Notes: a model not told the origin generated them from the sequence alone. 64,000 nucleotides of DNA from Pseudomonas sihuiensis (GCF_900106015.1 NZ_LT629797.1:62001-126000); one strand, 5' to 3'; shown: positions 1-9,170, numbered from the stretch's first letter. A program made the numbers and translations.

Positions 1-1159
1 TGTCCTTGTAGTCGTAGGGAATGACTACCAGGGTGTTGCCGTTGGATTCGAGCTTGAGTTCCTTGAACGATGACCATTGCGTCCAAGTAACGCTGGCACC
101 CAACGAGAAGCGGTCGTTGAACTCATGGACCCAGTCCAGCGTGGCGCTGGCAGGTACATCCAGACGGGACTTGGCATCGGCGCCGTCCGGGTTCAGGTTC
201 AGGCCGGGGAAGGCCAGTTCGATGGCGGTCGCATCGCCGAAGACCGGAGGAAACAGCGGGTTGGTCATCAGATCATAGGAATATTGATCCGCATGGATGT
301 TGTAGTCCCCTTCGAGCTTGTTGCGAATGCGGGCGTGATAGTTGAGGCCCAGCGTGTCGCGCTCGGTAGGTTTCCATGCGACACCGGCAAACCAGCCGAA
401 GGAGGTGTTGTCCACCTTCACCCGGATCAGCGCATCGCTGATACCTGGTGGCAGGCCCAGCGGTAGCTGGGACGATGGCGTGCCGGCAGCAGCCAGCAGA
501 TCGAGGTTCTGGCTGATGAAGCCCTTGGTGTGCTGGACGATGACGCCACCGCCGACGGCAAAGGCATCGTTGACCTTGAAGGACAGGGAGCCGGTGAGGC
601 CGACAGTCTCGATCTTGGTATCCACCGCGAAGTCCTGACCTTTCCAGTCACCATCCCAGGTGGTTTGCGCGCCCATGGGCACCACCTGGCTCAGGCCGAA
701 GCTCAATCGGTCGTTGATCGGCATGACCAGAAAGCTGGTGGGCAGTGCCTTGCCGAAACCACCCTGACCGCCATCGTTGGTGATGGGACCGTTATCGATG
801 ATGTTGCCGGTCGGGTTACCGGCCGGGTCAAATTCCAGGTCGCGATCCGAGCGCGGGTCGCCCTGATGGTCGTAGACGTTGCCTTTGTACTTCAGGCTGA
901 CCCGTGCATGGTGCACGGACACCTGAGCGACGTTATGGTCGATGAATGCCATGGCGGCAGGGTTGTTGAACGCAGCGCTGGGATCGTTCTTCCACATAGA
1001 ACCGCCAGCAAATGCACGGCCCCAGCCTGGTGTGCCGTAGGTCGGAACACCGAATGCGCCCGCCTGAACCTGAGAAGCGGCCAACATGGAACCTGCCATG
1101 GCGGCAATCCAGATAGTTCGGTGTGTTTTGGCAGAGAGAATATTATTTTTATTGCGCAT
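1..1159 (-). CDS. FadL/TodX-family outer-membrane transport protein (3' end beyond window)
   Basis: Outer-membrane beta-barrel that takes up long-chain fatty acids or other hydrophobic compounds. My reading from ATG at 1159 is open to the left edge, giving 386 codons of a protein that is usually 420-470 residues. The N-terminus is a signal peptide ending near residue 33 (SQVQA), followed by the FadL plug signature (AFGVPTYGTPGWGRAF, then NNPAAMAF). It lies 98 bp downstream of the praB-like gene on the same strand, with a strong hairpin between, so the two are probably co-transcribed. The codons just after the start are A-rich (AATAAAAATAAT) and contain an AANAANAA match. The family is clear; the substrate is not, though the praB neighbour hints at alkanes or fatty acids. 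Confidence 0.9.
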   Translation of the reverse strand, partial: MRNKNNILSAKTHRTIWIAAMAGSMLAASQVQAGAFGVPTYGTPGWGRAFAGGSMWKNDPSAAFNNPAAMAFIDHNVAQVSVHHARVSLKYKGNVYDHQGDPRSDRDLEFDPAGNPTGNIIDNGPITNDGGQGGFGKALPTSFLVMPINDRLSFGLSQVVPMGAQTTWDGDWKGQDFAVDTKIETVGLTGSLSFKVNDAFAVGGGVIVQHTKGFISQNLDLLAAAGTPSSQLPLGLPPGISDALIRVKVDNTSFGWFAGVAWKPTERDTLGLNYHARIRNKLEGDYNIHADQYSYDLMTNPLFPPVFGDATAIELAFPGLNLNPDGADAKSRLDVPASATLDWVHEFNDRFSLGASVTWTQWSSFKELKLESNGNTLVVIPYDYKD

Positions 1160-1195
1160 GGCTGATCTCTTTTGTCTGAGAACTTCATTACTTCC

Positions 1196-1242
1196 AATAA
1201 CCCGCGTCGTTATTGAACGATTCAATTCGGACGCGGGTTATT
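1196..1242. other. 13-bp perfect inverted repeat between praB-like gene and fadL
   Basis: Arms 1196-1208 and 1230-1242 are exact reverse complements (AATAACCCGCGTC and its partner). The 21-bp loop holds a second small palindrome (TTGAA CGA TTCAA). No T-run follows on the minus strand, so it is a weaker case for a terminator than for an attenuator or an mRNA-stabilising hairpin at the 3' end of the praB message. Confidence 0.7.
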
Positions 1243-1257
1243 ACTACGTGCAACTAT

Positions 1258-1779
1258 TCAGTTGACCGAAATGGCCGGCGCCTGAACGTTCAGAGAACGA
1301 ATGTTGCAGTTGCCTGCCAGTGCCTGTGCGGAGGTGACGCGCAGGGTGCTATTGGAGTTGGTCCATTGCACGTTGATGGTGGTCGGGCCTGCGCAGTTGG
1401 AGGCCGGGATCAGGGGCGGGGCACCGGCGATGGTGAAGCCGACGCCGGATACGGTACCGAGCCAGGTTTCGCCACCGTCGGTGGTGGTGCTTGGAGTCAG
1501 TGTCCATGGCAGGCCGGTGATGGTCGGCAGGGCACACAGGCCGCTACCACTGACGGTCACGGTGTTGATGTTGGCGCTAGCCCCGCCGGCGTTGATGGTG
1601 CCGTTGAAGACGACGCTGCAGTTCACCGTTGCGCCAAAGGACGAGGGCCCCGAAACGCCGATGGTGCCAGTTGCGGTGAACGGAGAGCTACCCGTGATGG
1701 TGGCCGCCGAGGCCATACCGGAAATACCCAGGCCGATTGCCAGGGCACCGATGACACTAACCAGTTTGTTGTTTTTCAT
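1258..1779 (-). CDS. praB: PraB-like protein activator of alkane oxidation
   Basis: Small secreted protein of 173 residues. A Sec signal peptide (about residues 1-25, ending GMASA) leads into a Gly/Thr/Ser/Val-rich mature chain with few charged residues and four cysteines, as expected of the PraA/PraB family. Pra proteins are extracellular factors reported to promote growth of P. aeruginosa on n-alkanes; the biochemical role is poorly defined. The ATG at 1779 has a good ribosome site (GTGAGG). The next gene on the strand encodes a FadL-type channel, which fits a hydrophobic-substrate uptake unit. I recognised the family by its overall pattern, not by a catalytic motif. Confidence 0.75.
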   Translation of the reverse strand: MKNNKLVSVIGALAIGLGISGMASAATITGSSPFTATGTIGVSGPSSFGATVNCSVVFNGTINAGGASANINTVTVSGSGLCALPTITGLPWTLTPSTTTDGGETWLGTVSGVGFTIAGAPPLIPASNCAGPTTINVQWTNSNSTLRVTSAQALAGNCNIRSLNVQAPAISVN

Positions 1780-2358
1780 TGTTTCCTCACTAACAGATTG
1801 TTGTTGTATGTATGGCTGTTACGAGATGCACAACAAAACACAGACCTATCTCTTCCAGCCCGAACTTTCCGAACAGTCCCGAGTGTTTTTTCAGGCAGGC
1901 GCTCGGGATACAGCTAACTTCATGCAGGTGTCGTCATATGCATGCAGTTGACTGTTTTGCAGGCGAAGCAAAAGTTCGCCGAATCGCGGTGAAACGTCCT
2001 TATTTCTTGCCGGGTGTAATGGCTGAAGAAATAGAGTGGGAGGCCACAACATGCCGAGGCGTGATGTGATTGCGCCCAGACAGAAAGCAGGAGCGGATGA
2101 AGAGTTGCCTAGCGAGCAGTTCCATCTGGTTCAAGCTCCCCGTTATGTGTTGGCAGGACCATTCGAGTTGAGCGATATGCAGACCGTGCGGTGCAATCGG
2201 CGGGCTCGTTGTCTGCCTCTAAGGTAATCTTCCGTGGCGAAAGAAAACCCCAGCCAAGGATGGGTAGGACTGCTGACCGATCGATCAGCTGTGAGTAACC
2301 GGGAAGAAGCTACACACCGCCTGTCGCCGATCCATACCAATGGATGGGGGCGGTGTGC
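1780..2358. other. Intergenic region upstream of praB and downstream of the ABC operon
   Basis: About 580 bp without a convincing gene. The short open frames here have no ribosome site or recognisable product. The praB-proximal end carries the RBS and a CA-type motif (see 1798-1805) and should hold the praB promoter. I could not place a confident -35/-10 or a sigma-54 site, and I see no strong terminator for the ABC operon that ends at 2359. Confidence 0.5.
1798..1805 (-). promoter_or_regulatory. Candidate Hfq/Crc (CA) motif upstream of praB
   Basis: On the minus strand the sequence AACAACAA, matching AANAANAA, sits about 18 bases before the praB ATG, next to the ribosome site. Hfq with Crc binds such A-rich motifs near start codons and blocks translation in Pseudomonas. 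The match is seen directly; control by Crc is inferred. Confidence 0.5.
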
Positions 2359-3624
2359 TCAGTTTGCGACTCGTACGTAACCGGGCTCGAGCCCGAAGAC
2401 TTCCAGCCCATCAGGCATCGAGCGTCCGGCCTCGACTTCGACCACGCTGACGGGATGCTCGGGGGCGCTGCGGTAGTCGAGCAGCCACTTGTCTCCGGCT
2501 CGACGCATTGCGGCGCTGGGCACCACGAGCGCGTCGGGATTGTGATAGGTGAGGATGCTCAGCTTGGCGCTCATGCCCAGCCTGACCTGGCGCATCTGCG
2601 CTTCATCCAGTTCCGGGATGCTCACCACGACTTCGAACTGAGAGCTGCCGCCGGGCACGCTACCGCCGAGGGCCTGGCCGCCCACCACCATGACCTTGCC
2701 TTGCAGGTGCTGGCCATCGAAACCGTCGCCGGTAACGTCGACCGGCTGGCCTTCTTTCAACTGGTTGACGTCCAGTTCGGCGACTCGGGCAATGACGCGC
2801 AGCCCCTCGATACTGGCGAGGCCGAACAGGGGCTGGCCCTGGCTGACTCGGCTGCCTGTCTGCACCGGGCCCTTGGCTGCCTCTTCGGCGCTTATGCCGG
2901 GGGCCTGCACGACGATGCCGGAGAACGGCGCGAGGATATCTCCTGAGGCCAACTGTCGGCTCAGGGCTGAGTGCTTGACCTCGGCATTGGCCAGCTCCAT
3001 CTCGGCGATCTGCCGGTACTCGCCGCGGCCGCGCTCAAGCACGGCTTGCAGCTCTGCCTCCGCGGCCTGCAGGTCGAGGCGCTGCAGCTGCGTCTGTCGT
3101 TCCAGCTCTTCCAGTTCGTTGCGGGCAACGATGCCTCGCTCATGCAGGGAGCGTGTGTCCTTGAGTTTCTGTTCGTTGCCGTCCAGGCCCATCTGCACGC
3201 TGCGCAGGGCACGCCGTGCCCGGCTTACCTCCTGTCCCGCCTCCCAGTCCTGAAGTTCGCGCACCGTACGACGGGCCTTGAGCAGCGTGGAGAGGGCATC
3301 ACGTACCTGCACCTCCAGCTCGCTGGCATCCATGCTGAGCAAACGCTCGCCCTTGATGACCCGTTGCCCGGGTTCGACGAAGTTGTTGGCGATGTTGCCG
3401 CCAAACGGAGCGCTGATGCTGATGGTGCGCGCTGGTTCGATGCGGCCGACCAGGCCGATGCGATGCTCCAGGTTGCTCGGCTGCACGGCCAGCCACTGCC
3501 CGGATGGCGGTTCGGCGGTGGCGCGTGGCTGCATCTGGAACGACAGCGCTGCGATGCCCGCCAGCAGTGCGAGTCCGGTGATCATCGGGCGCGGTAGGCG
3601 CCAGTGTTTGCGCTTAGTGGTCAT
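2359..3624 (-). CDS. Periplasmic adaptor subunit (membrane fusion protein) of an ABC export system
   Basis: 421-residue HlyD/MacA-type adaptor linking the inner-membrane ABC pump to the TolC channel. One membrane segment lies at residues 14-31, then a biotinyl-lipoyl half-motif, a long helical hairpin (about 105-225) rich in Glu/Arg/Leu, the second lipoyl half (GDILAPFSGIVV), a beta-barrel domain, and a membrane-proximal domain to the end. It is the last gene of the operon and overlaps the TolC gene by 11 bp. The substrate cannot be read from the sequence; MacA-like or PvdR-like assignments are both possible. Confidence 0.88.
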   Translation of the reverse strand: MTTKRKHWRLPRPMITGLALLAGIAALSFQMQPRATAEPPSGQWLAVQPSNLEHRIGLVGRIEPARTISISAPFGGNIANNFVEPGQRVIKGERLLSMDASELEVQVRDALSTLLKARRTVRELQDWEAGQEVSRARRALRSVQMGLDGNEQKLKDTRSLHERGIVARNELEELERQTQLQRLDLQAAEAELQAVLERGRGEYRQIAEMELANAEVKHSALSRQLASGDILAPFSGIVVQAPGISAEEAAKGPVQTGSRVSQGQPLFGLASIEGLRVIARVAELDVNQLKEGQPVDVTGDGFDGQHLQGKVMVVGGQALGGSVPGGSSQFEVVVSIPELDEAQMRQVRLGMSAKLSILTYHNPDALVVPSAAMRRAGDKWLLDYRSAPEHPVSVVEVEAGRSMPDGLEVFGLEPGYVRVAN

Positions 3625-5101
3625 TGAGAATGATGTCCCAGCTTTCCAGCGTCATGCCCAGGGTCAGGTCCAGCTGCGTCTGCGCGTTGAGGTAGGCGAT
3701 CACGGTGTTGAGACGAGCGTTCTCGGCGTTCTGCAGGTCGCTCTCGAAGCTCAGCACCTGAAAGTTGCTGGAGCGCCCAGCGGCCAGCTTGTCCCGTTCG
3801 ATCGCCAGCTTGCGCTTGGACAGTTCCACACCACGCTGGGCGATTTCGTACTGGCGCCAGCGGGTGCTTACATCCCGTATGACATCCTTGACGTTGCGGA
3901 TCAGTGCCTGCCGGGCATCGGCCAACTGCAGTTGCTGATCTTCGACGTTGATCCGGGCATGTACTTCCCCCTGGCGTCTGCTCAGATCGCCGATGGGGAT
4001 GTCGAGCCGTATGCCGGCATAGCTGTCCCAGCTGCGATCTGCGCCATTGCCATAGGTCGAGCCGTAGCGATCTCTGGCCTGATTGGCGCCGACTTCGAGC
4101 GACAGATCCCAGAGGCTCTGGTTCTTGGCGACCAGCAGGTTGATGTCCGCTTGCTGGCGCATGATCAACTGGCGCAGAAAGTCGGGTTGCTGTCGCTCGG
4201 CCAGACTGATGGCCTGGCCGGGGTCGATCTCGATCGCTTCAGCGTGCAGGGCATCGGTTGCCCGCACTGGCGAAGAGAGATCCAGCGCGAGCAGGCGCAG
4301 CAGCTCCAGGCGGCTGCTGTCGACCAGATTGGCCGCTTCCTCGACGCCCAGCTCCTGGCTGGCCAGGCTGGCTTCGGTCTGCACCACCTCGAACTCCGCC
4401 ATCCGCCCAGCCTCGATCATCGCCTGGTTGACGCTCAACAGCTCCTGCGAACGCTGCAGGGCGGCCCTGGCGATGTCCAGCTGCTCCTGGGCGCGCAGCA
4501 GCTCGCGGTAAGCGAAGATGATCGCCGCGACGGTCTGCGAGATACCGGCCTTGAGGCCGAGCCTGTTGGCCTCTTCGGTCAGTTGCGCGAGTTGCAGTGG
4601 CGCGGTGGTGACGTCGCGCCCGCCGCCACGCAGTAGCGGCTGGATGATGCTGAAGTCGACGCCGTCGTTGCGGCGCCAGCCCGCCTGGTTGGCTTGCGTG
4701 TGGTACTTGCTCCAGCCGAGGCTGACCACGGTGCCGTATTCTCCCAGCAAGGTCGCTGTGGCGCCGAACTGACCCGCACGCTGGCTATCGGCATGCCCCC
4801 GCGAGGCTCGGTAGCTGTTGGAGAGATACAGTTTGGGGTTGAACGCGTCCTCCGATACCCGCAGGTCGAACTTGTCGGCGATGCGCCAGAGGTAGGCGCT
4901 CTTGATCGAGCGGTTGTTGCGCAGCCCGAGAAACACCGCGTCGACCAGCGACAGGTCGGCCATCTGTTCACTGAGCAGTTCAGCTGGCGCCGGGTCGGGC
5001 ATGCTGGGTGCCGAAGGGCGCAAGGGCTCTTCCCGCCACGCCTGTGCTGGTGCGCTGAGGGTAACGATGAGGAACGCGCCGAGCGCCAGTCGCCTATTCA
5101 T
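3614..5101 (-). CDS. TolC-family outer-membrane channel protein
   Basis: 495-residue outer-membrane efflux protein with a Sec signal peptide (about residues 1-21, ending PAQA) and the two tandem OEP repeats rich in Ala/Gln/Leu heptads that form the alpha-barrel. Its place in the middle of the operon, between the permease (8-bp overlap) and the adaptor (11-bp overlap), indicates a dedicated channel rather than the housekeeping TolC. I see no lipobox cysteine, unlike many Pseudomonas OprM-type channels, so it is closer to the TolC/type I secretion group. Confidence 0.88.
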   Translation of the reverse strand: MNRRLALGAFLIVTLSAPAQAWREEPLRPSAPSMPDPAPAELLSEQMADLSLVDAVFLGLRNNRSIKSAYLWRIADKFDLRVSEDAFNPKLYLSNSYRASRGHADSQRAGQFGATATLLGEYGTVVSLGWSKYHTQANQAGWRRNDGVDFSIIQPLLRGGGRDVTTAPLQLAQLTEEANRLGLKAGISQTVAAIIFAYRELLRAQEQLDIARAALQRSQELLSVNQAMIEAGRMAEFEVVQTEASLASQELGVEEAANLVDSSRLELLRLLALDLSSPVRATDALHAEAIEIDPGQAISLAERQQPDFLRQLIMRQQADINLLVAKNQSLWDLSLEVGANQARDRYGSTYGNGADRSWDSYAGIRLDIPIGDLSRRQGEVHARINVEDQQLQLADARQALIRNVKDVIRDVSTRWRQYEIAQRGVELSKRKLAIERDKLAAGRSSNFQVLSFESDLQNAENARLNTVIAYLNAQTQLDLTLGMTLESWDIILNDH

Positions 5102-6308
5102 CGCGCAGCGCCTCTACCGGTTGCAGGCGTGACGCGGCGATGGCCGGATGCAGACCGAAGAACAGGCCGACCAGTACCGTACTGCCGATGCCCAGGGGCA
5201 GCGCGCCGGGTGCCAGAAAGAATGCCCAGCCAGACAGCTGCGCATAGCCCCAGCCTCCCAGCATGCCGAGAACGGCGCCCAGCAGTGCACCAACGCTGGT
5301 CAAGGCCACGGCCTCGACCAGGAACAGGTTGCGGATATCTCTGCGCCGTGCGCCCAGGGCCAGGCGCACGCCGATCTCCCGGCGGCGTTCGCTGACGTTC
5401 ATCAGCATCACGTTCATCACGCCTACGCCACCACCTATCAGCGAGACGACGCCGAGCGCTGCCAGCAGGTAGGTGAAGGTTCGGGTCTGCTGTTGCATGC
5501 CCTCGAGGATCTGCTGCGCGAAGATCAGGGTAACCGGAGCATCCCCAGCGATGCGCTGGGTGAGAGCCTGGCGCAATTGCTCGCCGGCCTGGATGACTTC
5601 TTCGGCGCTGTTGGCGCGGGCCACAACGTGGCTGATCTGTGGCACGGGGTTGATGCGCGTCATGCCCTCCATGGGGATGAACAGCGTTTCGTTGGCATTG
5701 AACGGCAGGAGCATGCCGGGGGCACCTTCCTGGAGAATGCCGACGACCCTGAACTGATAGGACTGCAGGCGTAACTGATCACCCGGTTGCAGCGGATCGT
5801 CCGGCAGGCTCAGGGTCTGTGCCAGCGAGGCGCCGATGACCGCATAGGCTTCCTTGCGGTCGAACCCCGACAGCGACCGGCCGCTGGCGATATCCAGACG
5901 CGCGGCCTCGAACAGTGCCGGGTCGGCGCCGATGATGTTGGCGTTGCCGATCCGTCCGTGGAAGATCGCCGGTGCGCCATAGGTCATCACCGGAGACAGG
6001 CTGGCGACGGCCGGGGTTTGTCGACCCAGCGCTTCCACGCTCAGACGCAGGGGCAGGCCGTCGCGCCCGGTGGGTTGTGGTGGCAGCTGCAGCACCAGGG
6101 TATCGCTGCCCAGGTTGCGGAAGATCGCTATCGATTGCGCGGCGGCATTGCCGCCGATGTTGAGCAGGGCCACCACCGAGCAACTGCCCATGACGATGCC
6201 CAGCAGGGCCAGCAAGGAGCGCCGACCGAGCATGCGCAGGCTGTTCAGCGCCTCGACCAGTATCTGTGCGGCGCTCGGCCCGGTACTCAACGGCATGGCC
6301 GGGCTCAT
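5094..6308 (-). CDS. MacB-type ABC transporter permease
   Basis: 404 residues with the FtsX/MacB layout: an N-terminal membrane segment (about 31-52), a large periplasmic MacB core domain (to about 285), then three membrane segments in the last 120 residues. Such permeases act as mechanotransmission pumps that push periplasmic substrates through a TolC channel. Here it is a separate polypeptide; the ATPase is encoded just upstream with an ATGA overlap of start and stop codons. The overlaps imply translational coupling of all four subunits. Confidence 0.9.
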   Translation of the reverse strand: MSPAMPLSTGPSAAQILVEALNSLRMLGRRSLLALLGIVMGSCSVVALLNIGGNAAAQSIAIFRNLGSDTLVLQLPPQPTGRDGLPLRLSVEALGRQTPAVASLSPVMTYGAPAIFHGRIGNANIIGADPALFEAARLDIASGRSLSGFDRKEAYAVIGASLAQTLSLPDDPLQPGDQLRLQSYQFRVVGILQEGAPGMLLPFNANETLFIPMEGMTRINPVPQISHVVARANSAEEVIQAGEQLRQALTQRIAGDAPVTLIFAQQILEGMQQQTRTFTYLLAALGVVSLIGGGVGVMNVMLMNVSERRREIGVRLALGARRRDIRNLFLVEAVALTSVGALLGAVLGMLGGWGYAQLSGWAFFLAPGALPLGIGSTVLVGLFFGLHPAIAASRLQPVEALRDE

Positions 6309-7033
6309 GCTGCGCCGGCCTCGCGCAGCAGTCCCTGGTGCACCTCGACCTGGCGCGCCAGGCGGTTGGCGATCAGCGGGTCATGCGTGACCACGATCAG
6401 CGTCACGCCTTGCTCGCGGTTGAGCTCGAGCAGCAACGCCATGATCTCCTGGGCTGTGCTGGCATCGAGATTACCGGTCGGTTCGTCGGCGAGGATCAGT
6501 GCAGGCTTGCCGACCAGCGCGCGGGCGATGGCGACGCGTTGGCGCTGCCCACCGGACAGGCTGGCGGGGCGATGCTCGCTGCGTTCGACCAGGCCGACCC
6601 TGGCGAGCATGGCGTGCGCCTGTTCGCGCGCCTGGCGCGGCGCGATGCCGCGATAGGTCAGGGGCAAGGCGACGTTGTCCAGTGCGCTGAGGCGGGGAAG
6701 CAGGTTGAAGCTCTGGAAGACGAAACCGATCAGCTGGTTACGCAGGGCGGCCAACTGGTCCGGGCTGGCCTGGGCGACCTCGATGCCATTGAGGCGGTAG
6801 TTGCCGGTATCGGGCAGGTCGAGCAGGCCGAGCACGTTGAGCAGGGTGCTCTTGCCCGAACCGGAGCTGCCGAGGACGGCGCAGCTCTCCCCGCTGGCGA
6901 TCCGCAGGCAGACGTCGTCGAGGATATGCAGCGTTTTGTCGGCAAGCCGGTAGTGCTTGCCAATGTGCTGCAACTGGATGAGCTGTTCTTCGTTATTGTT
7001 TTCGAGCATCCCGATGCCACTGCCTGCGTCCAT
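6305..7033 (-). CDS. ABC transporter ATP-binding protein (MacB/LolD type)
   Basis: 242-residue nucleotide-binding subunit driving the MacB-type permease. Visible motifs: Walker A GSSGSGKST (55-63), Q-loop FVFQSFNLL (104-112), signature LSGGQ (159-163), Walker B LILADEPTG (179-187) and the H-loop VVTHD. It is the first gene of the operon. The start is uncertain: neither ATG 7033 nor the internal ATG at 7009 has a strong ribosome site, and the shorter form (234 aa) matches the usual LolD-type length better. Confidence 0.9.
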   Translation of the reverse strand: MDAGSGIGMLENNNEEQLIQLQHIGKHYRLADKTLHILDDVCLRIASGESCAVLGSSGSGKSTLLNVLGLLDLPDTGNYRLNGIEVAQASPDQLAALRNQLIGFVFQSFNLLPRLSALDNVALPLTYRGIAPRQAREQAHAMLARVGLVERSEHRPASLSGGQRQRVAIARALVGKPALILADEPTGNLDASTAQEIMALLLELNREQGVTLIVVTHDPLIANRLARQVEVHQGLLREAGAA

Positions 7034-7318
7034 GTCGATGAACCACTGAGCATCGCCTTGTCAGGCACTTCACGGAGCCGACGCCATAGGGCTCTGTTCC
7101 GGGAAATCAGAGGGCGGTCGTCTTTCTGAAAGCGGTCGCAACAGGACCATGCCCGATAGCAGGATTGGCAGCGCTGGCTTGTCTGTAAAGCCAACTTTCT
7201 TCTGGTTCGCGCAGGCAGTGTTACCGATGCTCACACCTTCCATGTCGGGTGGCTGAGCGTGCCGAAACGGGAGATGGATGAGGGCAGGCATCGGGCTGCC
7301 CTCGGCGCAGGCGACAGA

Positions 7319-7954
7319 TCAGAACGGAGCGGGGCACTCGAAACGCATGCGCTCACCGGTTTGCGGGTGGGTGAGGGCGAGCATGCTGGCGTGCAGGCAC
7401 AGGCGCTCATGGGCGGCCAGGGCCTGTTCGTGAGCGTAGAGGCGGTCGCCCAGCAGTGGATGGCCGATGGACAGCATATGCACGCGCAACTGGTGCGAGC
7501 GCCCGGTGATGGGCGTGAGCTCGACCCGGCACCAGTCGCCGCAGCGCTCGATGACGCGCCAGTGGGTCAGGGCGTGTTTGCCCAGTTCGTGATCGACCAC
7601 GTGGCGTGGTTTGGTCGGCGGGTCGTAGCGCAGCGGCAGGTCGATGCTGCCGCTGTCGGCCTGCGGCTGGCCCCAGCACAGGGCGGTGTAGGCCTTCTCG
7701 GTTTCACGGTCGTGGAACTGGCGCGACAGCTCGCGGTGGCTGTCGGCATCGCGGGCCAGGACGATGATGCCGGAGGTTTCCCAGTCCAGCCGATGGACGA
7801 TGCGCGCCTCGGGGTAGCCGTTTTCCTGCAGGCGGGTGACCAGGCAATCCTTGTTGTCATCGGCGCGGCCCGGCACCGACAGCAGCAGGGTGGGCTTGTT
7901 GATCACCAACAAGGCGGCGTCCTGGTGGAGAATTTCGATCTGGCTTAGCGGCAT
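7319..7954 (-). CDS. rluA: RluA-family RNA pseudouridine synthase
   Basis: Isomerises uridine to pseudouridine in structured RNA. The catalytic motif HRLDWETSG (aspartate at the centre) and the downstream motif GRSHQLRVHM are intact. I start at ATG 7954 (211 aa, MPLSQIEI), because the in-frame extension to 8011 is made of REP sequence. It follows minE on the same strand, as in P. aeruginosa. Substrate specificity (23S U746/tRNA U32 for RluA proper) is assumed from the family. A weak inverted repeat (AGGGCAG arms, 7281-7302) lies just downstream. Confidence 0.85.
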   Translation of the reverse strand: MPLSQIEILHQDAALLVINKPTLLLSVPGRADDNKDCLVTRLQENGYPEARIVHRLDWETSGIIVLARDADSHRELSRQFHDRETEKAYTALCWGQPQADSGSIDLPLRYDPPTKPRHVVDHELGKHALTHWRVIERCGDWCRVELTPITGRSHQLRVHMLSIGHPLLGDRLYAHEQALAAHERLCLHASMLALTHPQTGERMRFECPAPF

Positions 7955-7974
7955 GGGGCGTTCGCAACGGTCTG

Positions 7975-8040
7975 GTAGGAGCGAGCTCTGCTCGCGAAAA
8001 ATGCAGGTCACCGATATTCGCGAGCAGAGCTCGCTCCTAC
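7975..8040. repeat. REP pair (REPIN), 23-bp arms
   Basis: Arms 7975-7997 (GTAGGAGCGAGCTCTGCTCG...) and 8018-8040 are perfect reverse complements separated by 20 bp. The GTAGGAGCGAGC core is typical of Pseudomonas REP sequences that occur in many copies per genome and are mobilised by a RAYT transposase. It sits immediately upstream of the rluA start, between rluA and minE. Confidence 0.9.
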
Positions 8041-8103
8041 GGGCTATCGATGGCTACAAACGAACACGGCGGCCGAAGCCGCCGTGAGCGCAACTGGACT
8101 CGA

Positions 8104-8358
8104 TTAACGATCCGGCAGAGTGATGTTCAACTCCAGAATCGAGCAGCTGCCCTGGTTTTCCAGTGCAACCTGTACCTGGTCAGAGTCGATGTTGACGTAC
8201 TTGCGGATCACTTCCACCAGTTCCTGCTGCAGGGCCGGCAGGTAGTCCGGCTGGCTGCGCTGGCCACGTTCGTGGGCAACGATGATCTGCAGGCGCTCCT
8301 TGGCGATGGATGCGGTGGTTTCCTTCTTGCGCGAGCGCAAGAAGTCAAAAATATTCAT
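8104..8358 (-). CDS. minE: Cell division topological specificity factor MinE
   Basis: 84-residue regulator that stimulates MinD ATPase and drives Min oscillation so that the septum forms at mid-cell. The N-terminal amphipathic targeting segment ([14 protein letters not shown]) and the MinD-contact helix ([15 protein letters not shown]) are visible, followed by the topological specificity domain. Length is normal. It overlaps the end of minD by 4 bp and is third in the minCDE operon. Confidence 0.97.
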   Translation of the reverse strand: MNIFDFLRSRKKETTASIAKERLQIIVAHERGQRSQPDYLPALQQELVEVIRKYVNIDSDQVQVALENQGSCSILELNITLPDR

Positions 8359-9170
8359 TCTCGACCTCCAAACAGGCGCTGCAGGAAGCCCTGCTTCTTC
8401 ACATCCAGGAAGCGGTGCGCGACTTCCTTGCCAAGCAGGCGATCAACAGCGTCGCTGTAGGCCTGGCCGGCATCGCTTTGGTCATCGAGGATGACCGGGA
8501 TGCCCTGGTTGGACGCCTTGAGCACGGCCTGGGATTCGGGGATCACGCCGAGCAGGCGGATGGCGAGGATTTCCTCGACGTCTTCGACGCCGAGCATTTC
8601 GCCCTTGGTGACGCGCTCGGGGTTGTAACGGGTCAGCAGCAGGTGTTCCTTGATCGGGTCTTCGCCTTTCTCGGCGCGGCGCGATTTGCTCGCCAGTAGG
8701 CCGAGCATGCGGTCGGAGTCACGTACCGAGGACACTTCCGGGTTGGTCACGACGATGGCTTCGTCGGCGAAATACATCGCCAGGTGTGCACCCTTCTCGA
8801 TACCAGCAGGCGAGTCGCAGACCACATATTCGAAATTTTGCGACAGCTCATTGATGACTTTCTCGACGCCTTCGAGGGTCAGTGCGTCCTTGTCACGGGT
8901 CTGGCTGGCGGCCAGCACGTAGAGGTTCTCGAGACGCTTGTCCTTGATCAGGGCCTGAGTGAGGGTGGCTTCGCCGTTGACCACGTTGACGAAGTCGTAC
9001 ACCACGCGGCGTTCGCAGCCCATGATCAGGTCGAGGTTACGCAGGCCGACGTCGAAGTCGACGATGACAGTCTTGTGCCCGCGCAGGGCGAGGCCGGTAC
9101 CGATGGCGGCGCTGGTGGTGGTTTTACCGACGCCACCCTTGCCGGAAGTGACTACGAGGATCTTGGCCAA
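8355..9170 (-). CDS. minD: Septum site-determining ATPase MinD
   Basis: 271-residue membrane-associated ATPase that recruits MinC to the cell poles. The deviant Walker [10 protein letters not shown] is at residues 10-18, with switch motifs ([21 protein letters not shown]) and a C-terminal amphipathic membrane-targeting helix (FLQRLFGG). It is 100 bp downstream of minC and overlaps minE. Full length and well conserved. Confidence 0.98.
   Translation of the reverse strand: MAKILVVTSGKGGVGKTTTSAAIGTGLALRGHKTVIVDFDVGLRNLDLIMGCERRVVYDFVNVVNGEATLTQALIKDKRLENLYVLAASQTRDKDALTLEGVEKVINELSQNFEYVVCDSPAGIEKGAHLAMYFADEAIVVTNPEVSSVRDSDRMLGLLASKSRRAEKGEDPIKEHLLLTRYNPERVTKGEMLGVEDVEEILAIRLLGVIPESQAVLKASNQGIPVILDDQSDAGQAYSDAVDRLLGKEVAHRFLDVKKQGFLQRLFGGRE

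Noticed and set aside
3278..4636. A 452-residue plus-strand frame opposite the TolC gene
   Set aside because: Shadow of the TolC-family coding sequence; no ribosome site and no family similarity.
7955..8011. N-terminal extension of the RluA-type protein
   Set aside because: The extra codons are encoded by a REP element and have no family similarity; ATG 7954 gives the normal length.
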